A stretch of 64,000 bases of DNA, taken from NCBI RefSeq assembly GCF_001083785.1, contig NZ_LAVL01000001.1, positions 124,001 through 188,000 on the forward strand. The letters run 5' to 3'. The notes under the pieces were generated by a model. That model was not told where the DNA came from. It ran no database searches and was given only the letters and a program-made list of their open reading frames with translations. Numbering within the stretch: position 1 is the stretch's first letter; each line of letters begins with the position of its first letter. This document shows, in pieces, positions 42,648 to 51,171 of the stretch. Position numbers and translations under genes: made by a program. This DNA comes from Nonomuraea sp. SBT364. GTDB lineage: Bacteria > Actinomycetota > Actinomycetes > Streptosporangiales > Streptosporangiaceae.

Positions 42648-44393
42648 GTGTCCACAAGCTGGCCCGCCGTACCCGGATGGGGAGAACTGCGCGGATACCG
42701 TCGCACCTGGCTGCGCCCGGATCTGCTCGCCGCGCTGTCGCTGTGGGCGGTGCTGGTGCCGCAGGCGTTCGCCTACGCCCAGCTCGCCGGGCTGCCCGCG
42801 GCGGCCGGCCTCTACACGGCGCTGGGCGCGATCATCGGCTACGCGTTCTTCGGCGGCGCCCGCTTCCTCAACGTCGGCCCCGAATCGTCCGTCGCCATCG
42901 TGGTCGCCAGCGCCCTCGCCGCCGCACCGGGCCGCGACCAGCCCGCCGTGGCCGCCCAACTCGCCCTGCTGATCGCCGTCTTCCTGATGATCGGGTACGT
43001 GGTCCGCGCCGGTGTACTGATGCGCCTGCTCTCCACACCCGTCCTGACCGGCTACCTGGCGGGCTCCGGCGTGGTGATCATCGCCAGCCAGCTGAGCAAG
43101 GTGACCGGCATCCCGGCCGACGGCACGCCCCTGGCCAAGACCGGCACCGTCCTCAGCCACCTCACGGACCTGAACGTGTGGGCCCTGGCAAGCGCGGTCC
43201 TGACCGCCGCCGCCGTGCTGCTGCTCGGCCGCTACGCCAAACGCCTGCCCGGCCCGCTCGTCGCCCTGGTCGTCGCGACCGCCGTCGTCGCGCTGGCCGG
43301 GCTCGGCGACCGGCTCGACGTCCTCGGCCCCGCCGAAGGCGGCCTGCCGGTGCCTGGCCTGCCCTGGACCGGCCTGGCCGACACGGTGCGCCTGCTCGGC
43401 CCCGCGCTGAGCATCGCCCTGCTGGTGTACGCGAGCAGCGTCCTCACCGCGCGGTCCATGGCGGCCAAGGAAGGCAAGGACGCCGATCCGCAGCAGGAGT
43501 TCCTCGGCCTGGCGGCGGCCAACGCCGGAGCGGCGCTGCTCGGCGGCTTCCCCGCCAACGGCAGCGACTCGCGCAGCGCCCTGCTGGCCGGATCGGGGGC
43601 ACGGACCCGGCTGGCCGGGCTCGGCGCCGCCGCCGCCGTGGTCGTCACCCTGCTGGTCCTGATGCCGCTGATCCGCGACCTGCCCCAGGCCGCGCTCGGC
43701 GCCGTCATCATCCTCACCGCCGCCCGCCTGATCGACCTGCCGGCCTTCCGCAGGCTCTGGCGGATCCGCCGCACCGACTTCGTGCTCGCCGCCGTCACCG
43801 CCCTCGGCGTGCTCATCTTCGGCGTGCTGGAGGGCATCGTGGTCGGCGTCGTCGTCTCGCTGCTGGAGGTGCTGCGCCGGGCGGTGCTGCCGTACACCGC
43901 GGTGCTCGGCCGTACCGGCGACGGGCACGCCTACCGCGACGTGGTCAACTACCGCGACGCCGAGACGCTGCCCGGCCTCGTCGTCTACCGCTTCGACGCG
44001 CCGCTGTTCTTCGCCAACGCCGACGTGCTCCGCACCGAGCTGCGCCGCCTGATGACCGACGCCGAACCGCCGGTGCGCCAGATCGTCCTCGACGCCGAAG
44101 CCGTCTACGACATGGACACCACCGGCGTCGAAGCCCTGCACCGCGTCGCCGACGACTGCGACCGCGCCGGCGCACGCCTGGCCTTCGCACGCACCCGCGT
44201 CCCCGTACGCGCCCTCATGCGCGACACCGGCCTCGACGACCGCATCCAGCACTACCAACGGGTGGCCGACGCGGTCGACGCCTACCGCGCCGAGCACCCC
44301 GGCCTCGAACCGGCGCGGCCGGGCCGCCCGCGCCGCCGCGGCCTCCTCCATCGGCTGCGCGCGCTGCTCGCCAGACGCCGGTCAGGGACCTAA
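42648..44393 (+). CDS. SulP-family anion transporter with STAS domain
   Basis: 581 residues from GTG 42648. SulP signature: LWAVLVPQAFAYAQLAGLPA, and FPANGSDSRSALLAGSGART in the second half. About 12 hydrophobic segments are followed by a STAS domain with FANADVLRTELRRLMTDAEP and VLDAEAVYDMDTTGVEALHR. A basic, proline- and arginine-rich tail (residues 545-581) is unusual. Compared with the SulP at 40294-41913, the membrane region is only moderately similar, so the two are older paralogues rather than a recent duplication. Divergent from the GAP-SulP-DUF2254 unit, sharing its promoter region. Confidence 0.93.
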   Translation: MSTSWPAVPGWGELRGYRRTWLRPDLLAALSLWAVLVPQAFAYAQLAGLPAAAGLYTALGAIIGYAFFGGARFLNVGPESSVAIVVASALAAAPGRDQPAVAAQLALLIAVFLMIGYVVRAGVLMRLLSTPVLTGYLAGSGVVIIASQLSKVTGIPADGTPLAKTGTVLSHLTDLNVWALASAVLTAAAVLLLGRYAKRLPGPLVALVVATAVVALAGLGDRLDVLGPAEGGLPVPGLPWTGLADTVRLLGPALSIALLVYASSVLTARSMAAKEGKDADPQQEFLGLAAANAGAALLGGFPANGSDSRSALLAGSGARTRLAGLGAAAAVVVTLLVLMPLIRDLPQAALGAVIILTAARLIDLPAFRRLWRIRRTDFVLAAVTALGVLIFGVLEGIVVGVVVSLLEVLRRAVLPYTAVLGRTGDGHAYRDVVNYRDAETLPGLVVYRFDAPLFFANADVLRTELRRLMTDAEPPVRQIVLDAEAVYDMDTTGVEALHRVADDCDRAGARLAFARTRVPVRALMRDTGLDDRIQHYQRVADAVDAYRAEHPGLEPARPGRPRRRGLLHRLRALLARRRSGT

Positions 44394-44608
44394 CAGTTGC
44401 GCGCACACGGGTGGACGACGAGCGCGAAGCCCTTCCCTCGCAAGACGCACCTGAGGGCGGCACAGCGCCGTCCCGGGCCTTCACGCCAAGGCGGCCTTCT
44501 GACCTGGTCAAATGCACGCCTGTCGATGTTGGAAGGGAGCGCTGACGGAAAGACCTGAATCGGGGCAAAGCCGCCGACGTGCCCCCTGGGCCGAACGGAG
44601 CTTGGCTG

Positions 44609-46903
44609 ATGCGCGACAGTTCACCGCGATTTCCCGTCCACATGGACAGGAACCACCTGCCCGAACCGGAGTGGAGCTACGGGAACGCGAAGATCGGCAC
44701 GTACGCCACCGAGTCCACCCCCGACTTCCCGAAGCCGAAGGAGGCGCCCGAAGGGGCGCCGAACATCCTGCTGATCCTGCTCGACGACGTGGGGTTCGGC
44801 TGGCCGAGCGTGAACGGCGGCCTGGTCAGGATGCCGACGGCCGAGCGGCTGGCCGCCGACGGACTGCTGTACAACCAGTTCCACACCACGGCGTTGTGCT
44901 CGCCGTCGCGCGCGGCGCTGCTGACCGGACGCAACCACCACACCGTGGCGACCGGCGTGATCCAGGAGATGGCCACCGGTTACCCTGGCTACAGCGGCAT
45001 CATCCCCAAAGGCACCGCGACCTTCGCCGAGATCTCAAGCACGCCGGCTACACCTCGGCCTGGTTCGGCAAGAACCACAACGTGCCCGACAACCAGACGA
45101 GCCCGGCAGGCCCGTTCGACAACTGGCCGACCCGTCAAGGCTTCGACTACTTCTACGGGTTCATCGCCGGCGAGACCGACCAGTTCTTCCCCTCCCTGTA
45201 CCGGGACACCCAGCCGGTCGAGCCTCCGGCGCCGCCGGAGGACGGCTACCAGCTCACCCGCGACCTGGCGGACGAGTGCGTCGGCTGGATCTCCAAGCAG
45301 AAGACGATCGCGCCCGGCCGTCCGTTCCTGGCCTACTTCTCTCCCGGTGCGGCGCACGCGCCGCAGCACCGTGCACCAGCGACAGCTCGATCGCGGCGTC
45401 ATCCCGCCCGGCACCCGGCTCACCGATCGGCCCGAGCAGATCCCCTCATGGGACAGTCAACCGGCTGAGCATCGCCGCCTGTTCGCGCGGCAGGCGGAGA
45501 ACTTCGCCGACTTCCTCGAACACACCGACCACGAGGTGGGCCGCGTCATCGACGCGATCGAGGACCTGGGCGAGCTGGACAACACCCTGGTGATCTACAT
45601 CATCGGCGACAACGGCTCCAGCGGCGAAGGATCGCTGGTCGGCACCCCCAACGAGGTCATGAGCCTCAACGGCCGGCAGCCGTCGATCGAAGAGGCGATG
45701 GGCTTCCTCGACTCCTGGGGCCTGCCCGGCACCTCACCGCACTACGCCGTCGGCTGGGCCCACGCCGGCGACACGCCCTTCCAGTGGACCAAGCAGGTGG
45801 CCTCGCACTTCGGCGGCACCCGCAACAGCATGATCGTGTCGTGGCCCGCACGCATCTCCGGCACCGGCGAGATCCGCTCCCAGTTCCACCACATCATCGA
45901 CGTCACGCCGACGCTGCTCGAAGTCGTCGGCGTGACGCATCCCACCGAGGTCAACGGCTCCGCCCAGAAACCCATCGAGGGAACGAGCTTCGCCTACACC
46001 TTCGACGCCGCCAACGCCGCCGCACCGAGCCGTCACACCCGGCAGTACTTCGAGATGATGGGCAACCGGGCGATGTACTCCGACGGCTGGATCGCCTCCT
46101 GCCGTCACGGCCGCCTGCCCTGGGAGACGGCGGGCTCCTACAGCTGGGACGACGACGTGTGGGAGCTCTACGACATCACCGGCGACTTCAGCCAGGCCGT
46201 CGACCTCGCCCGGCAGGAGCCGGAACGGCTGCGGGCGCTGCAGGACATGTTCATGGCCGAAGCCGCCCGCTACAACGTCCTGCCGCTCGACGACCGCTTC
46301 GCCGAACGACTCGACGTCACCCTGCGCCCCAGCCACTTCGCCGGCCGTGACCGCGTCACCTTCCGCGAGGGCATGGTGCGCCTGCCGGAAGGCAGCGGGC
46401 CCAAGCTCGTCAGCGTCCCGCTCACCGTCACGGCCACGGTCGACGTCCCGGACTCCGGCACCGAGGGCGTGATCTTCGCCATCGGCGGCGACGCCGCCGG
46501 CTGGTCGCTGTTCGGCTGGAAGGGCAAGGCCCGCTTCCACTACAACTTCTTCGGCATCCAGCGCCACGACCTGCTCTCACCCGACACGCTCACACCCGGC
46601 GAGCACACCATCGCGGTGACGATCACGCCGCGGACCGATCGGCCGGGCGGCCCCGCGGACGTCACGATGGCCGTCGACGGCACACTCGCAGGCGACCTGC
46701 ACCTGCCCGAGCAGATCCCGCAGAGGTGCGGCACCGAATGCATGGACGTCGGCATGGACTGCGTCTCGCCCGTCTGCGACGACTACGCCGGCAAGGGCCT
46801 GTTCCCCTTCACCGGCAAGATCCACGAGGTCACCTTCGACTTCCCCGAGGTGACCCAGCCGACCGGCCACGAACGGCTTGAGCTGGCCACCCGGATGGAC
46901 TGA
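44609..46903 (+). pseudogene. Arylsulfatase, disrupted by a frameshift and an internal deletion
   Basis: The frame opening at ATG 44609 encodes the N-terminus with the sulfatase metal site NILLILLDDVGFGWPS and the formylglycine motif LCSPSRAALLTGRNHH (CxPxR). At about 45034 one base is missing: AEI is followed by LKHAGYTSAWFGKNHNVPDN in the next frame, up to FLAYFSPGAAHAP near 45365. There the frame returns (VHQRQLDRGVIPPGTRL), and roughly 25-30 residues normally present between HAPHH and the ..GVIPP block are missing, so a short deletion is inferred. The rest, through GHERLELATRMD, is intact with IIGDNGSSGEG (metal ligands). Length and layout match large actinomycete arylsulfatases. It may be a recent loss, or partly sequencing error at the first site. 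Confidence 0.85.
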
Positions 46904-47020
46904 TCAGCCGCGCCAGGCGTGACGCCGGACGTCCGGTTCCGCTCAGCAACGCTCCGGCCGCGGATTCCGGCGATGATCAGGGTGGCGATCCAGTGGGCGA
47001 GGACACGAAGGCGGGTCATG

Positions 47021-47452
47021 TCACGCAGGCTGGGACACGCTCGGAACTCGTTCCCGGCGCAGCAGGTCCCGCCAATCGGCCGGCCAGTTGATCAGCGCGA
47101 AGATGACCATGATCACCAGGTTGGCCGGGGCGGCGACGCGTTCATGGACTTCGCTGCCGGCCACGATGTGCGTCGTGGTCGCGGCGGTGAGGACCAGGAT
47201 CAGGGCTGTCGCGCCGAGGAACTTGAATCGCCGGCGCGGAATGACCAGCAATACGGCGCACACTCCCTCGATGGCCCCGACCACGAATCTGAACCAGGAC
47301 GGGTAACCCCACTCCACGAACTTCACCGAGTACGCCGGCCCGAAGAACGTGGGGCCGGGCCAGTACTTCGTAACGAAGCCCAGGAAGAACGTGGTCGCCA
47401 CGAACCAGTAGAAGGCCGTGAGCAGCCGTCGCGGCCACACGCGGGTGGGCAT
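47021..47452 (-). CDS. DoxX-like membrane protein
   Basis: 143 residues with four hydrophobic segments (LLTAFYWFVATTFFLGFVTK, RFVVGAIEGVCAVLLVIPRR, FLGATALILVLTAATTTHIV and LVIMVIFALINWPADW). This matches the DoxX/DoxX-like family, small membrane proteins linked to redox homeostasis. It begins behind GCGGAGGAAATCATC, and a possible overlapping second frame starts at 47019 but is short. ECF41-type sigma factors are often encoded beside DoxX or carboxymuconolactone decarboxylase genes; here the sigma factor gene is 330 bases away and divergent. Confidence 0.8.
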   Translation of the reverse strand: MPTRVWPRRLLTAFYWFVATTFFLGFVTKYWPGPTFFGPAYSVKFVEWGYPSWFRFVVGAIEGVCAVLLVIPRRRFKFLGATALILVLTAATTTHIVAGSEVHERVAAPANLVIMVIFALINWPADWRDLLRRERVPSVSQPA

Positions 47453-47500
47453 GATGATTTCCTCCGCAGTAATTCGTTCGGAAAAGGGCTATCGGCAGTT

Positions 47501-47699
47501 CAGGCCGGTTGGATCTCGATGCCGGCGACGTGCCAGTACGCGACGGGCCCGGGCCGATGTCCTGGCCGTTGGCGGAGAACCGACGTAGTACGTACGGCTC
47601 GTCCGTGTACGGCTCGACGCCCAGCAGGGCGCTGCACATGGCCTTGGCGGCGGCGAGGTTGTCCGCCGGGTGAATGACGGTCTTGATGCCATCGGTCAT
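47501..47699 (-). pseudogene. VOC (glyoxalase-fold) protein, frameshifted and shortened
   Basis: From ATG 47699, with GAGGAG upstream, the frame reads TDGIKTVIHPADNLAAAKAM and CSALLGVEPYTDEPY, the normal start of a VOC protein. The next strand should be YYVGF; it is present only in another frame (TYYVGS). SANGQDIG follows in the first frame, and PVAYWHVAGIEIQPA then a stop in a third frame. VOC proteins of this type are about 120-140 residues, so the C-terminal half is also missing. It sits between the DoxX gene and the ECF41-like sigma gene and may once have been under that sigma factor's control. Confidence 0.8.
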
Positions 47700-47783
47700 G
47701 GCGTACTCCTCGTGGTTGTCGGTCACATCGGCGCAGGCCGGCTGGTCATAGAGATGACCCGACCCGACGAAGGAATGTGACCG

Positions 47784-48692
47784 ATGGGTGAGCACGAGAT
47801 CCTGGCCGGCCGATTCGAGGAGCATCGCCGTCATCTGCGGGCGGTGGCCTGCCAACTGCTCGGTTCACCGAGCGAGGCCGATGACGCCGTCCAGGAGGCG
47901 TGGCTGCGGCTCAGCCGCTCCGACACCAGCGAGGTGGAGAATCTGCGGGGGTGGCTGACCACGGTCGTCGCGCGCGTTTCGCTGAACATGCTGCGCTCGC
48001 GCACCACCCTGCGCGAAGACCTGCTGGAGGCGGCGCCTCCGGACGCGGCCGACGACGGCGGGAGCGATCCGGAGCAGGCCGCGTTGGTGTCCGACTCGGT
48101 CGGTCTGGCGATGCAGGTGGTGCTGGACATGCTCGCTCCCGCCGAGCGGCTGGCCTTCGTCCTGCATGACGTCTTCGCCGTGCCGTTCGAGGAGATCGCA
48201 CCGATCGTGGATCGCAACACGGCCGCGACCAGGAAGCTCGCCAGCAGGGCCCGGCGGCGGGTCCAGGGGGCGGACCCGCCGACCGGCGCCGACCTGCTGC
48301 GGCAGCGGGAGATCGTCGGCGCCTTCCTCGCGGCCTCGCGGGGCGGTGACTTCGGCGCCTTGCTCGCGTTGCTCGACCCGGACGTGGTGCTGCACGCCGA
48401 TCGGGCGGCCGTGCTGACGGGCGCGTCCAGGCGGCTCCGCGGTTCCCCGGCGGTGGCCGAGACCTTCAGCGGCCGAGCCCAGGGCGCCCGACTGGCGCTG
48501 GTCGACGGGGCCGCCGGAGCCGTCTGGTCAGCGGGCGGGCGGGCGCGCATGGCGTTCGACTTCACGATCACGGCGGGGCGGATCACCGAGATCAACCTGA
48601 TCGCCGATCTCGATCACCTGCGCGCACTCGACCTGGAAGTCATCGAGGAGGCTGGGGCGACCGCTCAGGCGCTCGGCGGTCAGGCGTCCTGA
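47784..48692 (+). CDS. ECF41-like RNA polymerase sigma factor with SnoaL-type C-terminal domain
   Basis: 302 residues. Region 2: FEEHRRHLRAVACQLLGSPS, EADDAVQEAWLRLSRSD and NLRGWLTTVVARVSLNMLRS; region 4: LAPAERLAFVLHDVFAVPFE and EIAPIVDRNTAATRKLASRA. A SnoaL/NTF2-like extension follows from about residue 175 (GAFLAASRGGDFGALLALLD), which in ECF41 factors acts as a built-in regulator. The NPDKL-like motif near the end is degenerate (IADLDHLRAL), and the WLPEP-type motif of the linker is not seen, so regulation could differ from studied members. Divergent from the VOC and DoxX genes, the usual kind of ECF41 target. Confidence 0.9.
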   Translation: MGEHEILAGRFEEHRRHLRAVACQLLGSPSEADDAVQEAWLRLSRSDTSEVENLRGWLTTVVARVSLNMLRSRTTLREDLLEAAPPDAADDGGSDPEQAALVSDSVGLAMQVVLDMLAPAERLAFVLHDVFAVPFEEIAPIVDRNTAATRKLASRARRRVQGADPPTGADLLRQREIVGAFLAASRGGDFGALLALLDPDVVLHADRAAVLTGASRRLRGSPAVAETFSGRAQGARLALVDGAAGAVWSAGGRARMAFDFTITAGRITEINLIADLDHLRALDLEVIEEAGATAQALGGQAS

Positions 48693-48703
48693 GCGTCCCC
48701 AGC

Positions 48704-48727
48704 GACGTTGCCGATCGGCGCAACGTC
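48704..48727 (+). terminator. Hairpin after the ECF41-like gene
   Basis: GACGTTGC (48704-48711) and GCAACGTC (48720-48727) are perfect complements around an eight-base loop, 11 bases after the stop codon. Confidence 0.55.
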
Positions 48728-48841
48728 CAGCGGAAGCCTGCGCGAGGTCGACGCGTAACTGGCGCTGATCGACCCCGGCGGCCCCGCGCCATCTCTAGTG
48801 GGGTTCTCGTAGCCCCGATAGACACATGAAACTTAACCGAA

Positions 48842-48980
48842 ACGGTCGCCGACCTGCACGGACCACCTGGCGGAAACGGCGGGCCGCTCGTCGCGGAGCT
48901 GTTCTGCGGCTCGGGCAACCTGGGCCTGCATCTCGGCCGCACGCTCGGCACAGCGGTGCACGCGGCGGAGCTGGAGCCTC
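48842..48980 (+). pseudogene. Methyltransferase-like fragment
   Basis: The plus-strand frame reads LVAELFCGSGNLGLHLGRTL and GTAVHAAELEP, which is a class I methyltransferase motif I with the following strand, as in RNA methyltransferases. There is no start codon in frame and no downstream domain: the following sequence belongs to another gene fragment in a different frame. Best read as a truncated piece. Confidence 0.4.
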
Positions 48981-49160
48981 GATTGGTTGTACGCCAGCCC
49001 CACCGGAAACTTCGACCACGACGGCCCGCGAGTCGGCCACTACCGGGTCGGTGGCCCTGCGGGCATCGGCCTCATTTCCTATGCCGACTTCGCCATCGCC
49101 CTGCTCGACGAGATCGACACCCCCAAGCACCACCGCACCCAGATCGCTTTCACCAACTGA
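48981..49160 (+). pseudogene. C-terminal fragment of an NAD(P)H-binding (YwnB-like, atypical SDR) protein
   Basis: The frame ending at TGA 49160 reads DWLYASPTGNFDHDGPRVGH and then LISYADFAIALLDEIDTPKH. This is the characteristic C-terminus of Rossmann-fold NAD(P)-dependent oxidoreductases/epimerase-like proteins of the YwnB group (ISYADYAIALLDEIE). About 150 N-terminal residues, including the nucleotide-binding loop, are missing. It is joined directly to the methyltransferase-like piece, marking a deletion junction near 48981. Confidence 0.65.
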
Positions 49161-49381
49161 TCCCACGGGCGAAGCGGCGACTGCTCGACGACTGAGCGGT
49201 GGGGGCGCCCAGACAGACCCACCACGTCGAGCGAACAAGCGACGAGTAAGGTCACTCCGGGAACAGCCCTTCCGAAGTAGCCTGGCCGCATGCCGTCCTC
49301 CACCCCCAGCTCGGCCTCGCTCGGCCCGGCTCCGGATCGCGCTGAAATCACATCACGATAGGTGGTCGGGCCTCCCGACCG

Positions 49382-49567
49382 GTGGTGCTCACCGTGCTCG
49401 CCGCACTGTTGGGGACGGAACGCGAATACGTCCGCGACCGCACCCTGGAAGGCCACGAATCCGCCCGCGCCCGCGGCAAAGCCATCGGCGGCGCCGCCGT
49501 CACCGACGAGCCCATGCTCTCCACGGCCCTGCACCTGCGCGACCATGACCAGCAGAGCGCGACCTGA
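49382..49567 (+). pseudogene. Serine recombinase (resolvase/invertase) fragment
   Basis: Sixty-one residues: TVLAALLGTEREYVRDRTLE, GHESARARGKAIGGAAVTDE. This is the E-helix end of the resolvase catalytic domain (normally LAEFERELIRERTxxGLxxARARGRxGGR) plus the linker. The catalytic serine region before it and the helix-turn-helix after it are missing. It is a relic of a mobile element, in agreement with the other fragments around it. Confidence 0.7.
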
Positions 49568-49612
49568 CCGGCCCGGCCCGTCAGCGCCCGGGGAACGGCT
49601 GAAACGCGGGAG

Positions 49613-49760
49613 CTATGGCAGGTGGATCGCCTCGGCCGCGCGGCGGCAGACCGGGTACACCGGGTTCCCGCCCACGTCCAGCCCCTCCACCAGCCGGTCT
49701 TCGATCACCACAATGTCCCACCGGCCCGTCAGCCACGGCCATGACCTCTCATGGGTGTCC
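49613..49760 (-). pseudogene. Unidentified C-terminal coding fragment
   Basis: On the minus strand a frame ending at TAG 49613 reads SWPWLTGRWDIVVIEDRLVE and GLDVGGNPVYPVCRRAAEAI with good codon bias. No start codon is in frame; an ATG with a good AGAGGA site lies just upstream (about 49754), but in another frame, so the gene is either frameshifted or truncated. Family unknown. Confidence 0.4.
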
Positions 49761-50057
49761 TCTGGCGTTGCTGGCGAAGAGGCGCACGGACGGCGGAGCC
49801 GTCGCGGGGAAGATGCCCAGGGCGTGCTTCCCTGAACGCACTCCGAATATGATCAACTACCAGGTCGTTCCATGTCACAAGATCAGCGACAGAGCCCTTT
49901 TCGGTCGTACTCGCCTCTGCACACCAGCCAGTCCGCCGACACCTGGCGACGACTCTCCGCAGGCGACTGGGCCGACTACGCCGCCGAAGTCAGCCGCCGA
50001 AGTCAGCCGTCGCACTTCACCGCAAACAACAGCCGGACCACGAACAAGGAGCGAACC

Positions 50058-50786
50058 ATGAGATTCGACGACCATCGCGTTGTCATCACTGCCGCTGGCC
50101 GCGACTTCGGGAGAACTCTGGCGATCCGGCTCGCAGACCTCGGCGCGGAGGTCTTCCTGTCCGCACGCAGCCTCGCTGCCGCTGAGCGTGTCCGCGATGA
50201 GATCCGCGACCGAGGCCATCGGCAGGTCCACGCCTATGCCTGCAACCTGACGGATCCCGCCTCGATCCGCGACTTCGCGTCCGGTGTCTCCCAGCTCACC
50301 GACCGCGTCGACCTCCTGATCAACAACGGTTCGCGCTACCTCCACGGGCCGGACCTCCAGTCAGCCTCCGACGCCGATGTGGTCGACACCATCGCGTCCG
50401 GCGCAACGGGCACGGTCCTGACCGTGAAGAACTTCCTCCCTCTCCTGCTCAACTCGGCCAAGCCGGATGTGGTGACGATGGTCTCCGCCTGCGGAACGGC
50501 CGGACATCACCGCTCGGATGCGCACGACGCCTTCTATGCAGCCAAGAGCGCTCAAGCCGGGTTCACAGAGATCCTCTCCAAGCGCCTGCGGCCACAGGGA
50601 GTCCGGGTGATATCGCTCTACCCACCCGACTTCGACAACACCGACCCTCTGTCTGAGGAGTGGAAGTCCACGCCACGGGAGGCCAAGGACGCCCTCACCG
50701 CACAGTCTCTCGTGGAGTGCATCCTCTTCGCAGTCAGCCAGCCCCGTGACTGCTTCATCAAGGAATTCCATTTCGAACAGGTCTGA
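50058..50786 (+). CDS. Short-chain dehydrogenase/reductase (SDR)
   Basis: 242 residues from ATG 50058 behind AAGGAG; the frame is open upstream to 49872 but contains a repeated unit instead of protein-like sequence. The Rossmann loop reads VVITAAGRDFGRTLAIRLAD, departing from TGxxxGxG in its first glycine. NNG is in DLLINNGSRYLHG, the catalytic Ser in VSACGTAG, and Tyr-xxx-Lys in AFYAAKSAQAGF. It therefore keeps the catalytic residues, and probably oxidises or reduces an alcohol/ketone with NAD(P). A 13-base direct repeat (CGCCGAAGTCAGC, twice at 49981-50006) precedes it. Confidence 0.9.
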   Translation: MRFDDHRVVITAAGRDFGRTLAIRLADLGAEVFLSARSLAAAERVRDEIRDRGHRQVHAYACNLTDPASIRDFASGVSQLTDRVDLLINNGSRYLHGPDLQSASDADVVDTIASGATGTVLTVKNFLPLLLNSAKPDVVTMVSACGTAGHHRSDAHDAFYAAKSAQAGFTEILSKRLRPQGVRVISLYPPDFDNTDPLSEEWKSTPREAKDALTAQSLVECILFAVSQPRDCFIKEFHFEQV

Positions 50787-51065
50787 GCGCTCGCATCCTC
50801 AAGCAAGGCTGACGTCGGCTCCTCGCCCCGGATCCGGACGACCCTGTGCTTGGCCAGATGCCATGCCACATCGCCGGCTGCGACCGGCCCTGCGTCCAGG
50901 ACCGCCCAGGTCGCCGAGCGGATGCCGGCCAGGCCCGGCGCGGTGGGCGGCGACTGACTGCCGCTGGACCTGCGGGTCGATCCGGGCTGGCCAGGGCCAC
51001 CTTCATGCCATGGCAGCCGTCTCGGACGCATCACGACCTCCAACGACCAGCCAAGGAGCCCCGTC

Positions 51066-51171
51066 ATGACCCCGCTCGAACGCGCCCTCGCCGAAGCGCT
51101 CACGGAAATCGTCATCGGGCGACGACGCGGCCATCACACCCGAGGACAAGATGGAGGTGCTGGAGCCGTGA
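51066..51171 (+). pseudogene. Very small gene with a strong ribosome site and a one-base frameshift
   Basis: AAGGAG sits eight bases before ATG 51066. The frame gives MTPLERALAEALTEIVIG, then one extra G (in GGGCGACGAC) shifts it; the other frame continues DDAAITPEDKMEVLEP and stops at TGA 51171. Joined, it would be a 34-residue acidic helical peptide. It ends exactly where the convergent MFS gene ends. It could be a small protein broken by a single insertion, or an artefact of sequence error. Confidence 0.4.

Noticed and set aside
42579..44351. Minus-strand 590-codon open frame opposite the second SulP gene
   Set aside because: Low-complexity shadow; the plus strand encodes a clear SulP transporter.
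46783..47019. Minus-strand frame starting right at the DoxX gene end
   Set aside because: First residues look membrane-like, but the rest is antisense to the sulfatase and low in complexity.
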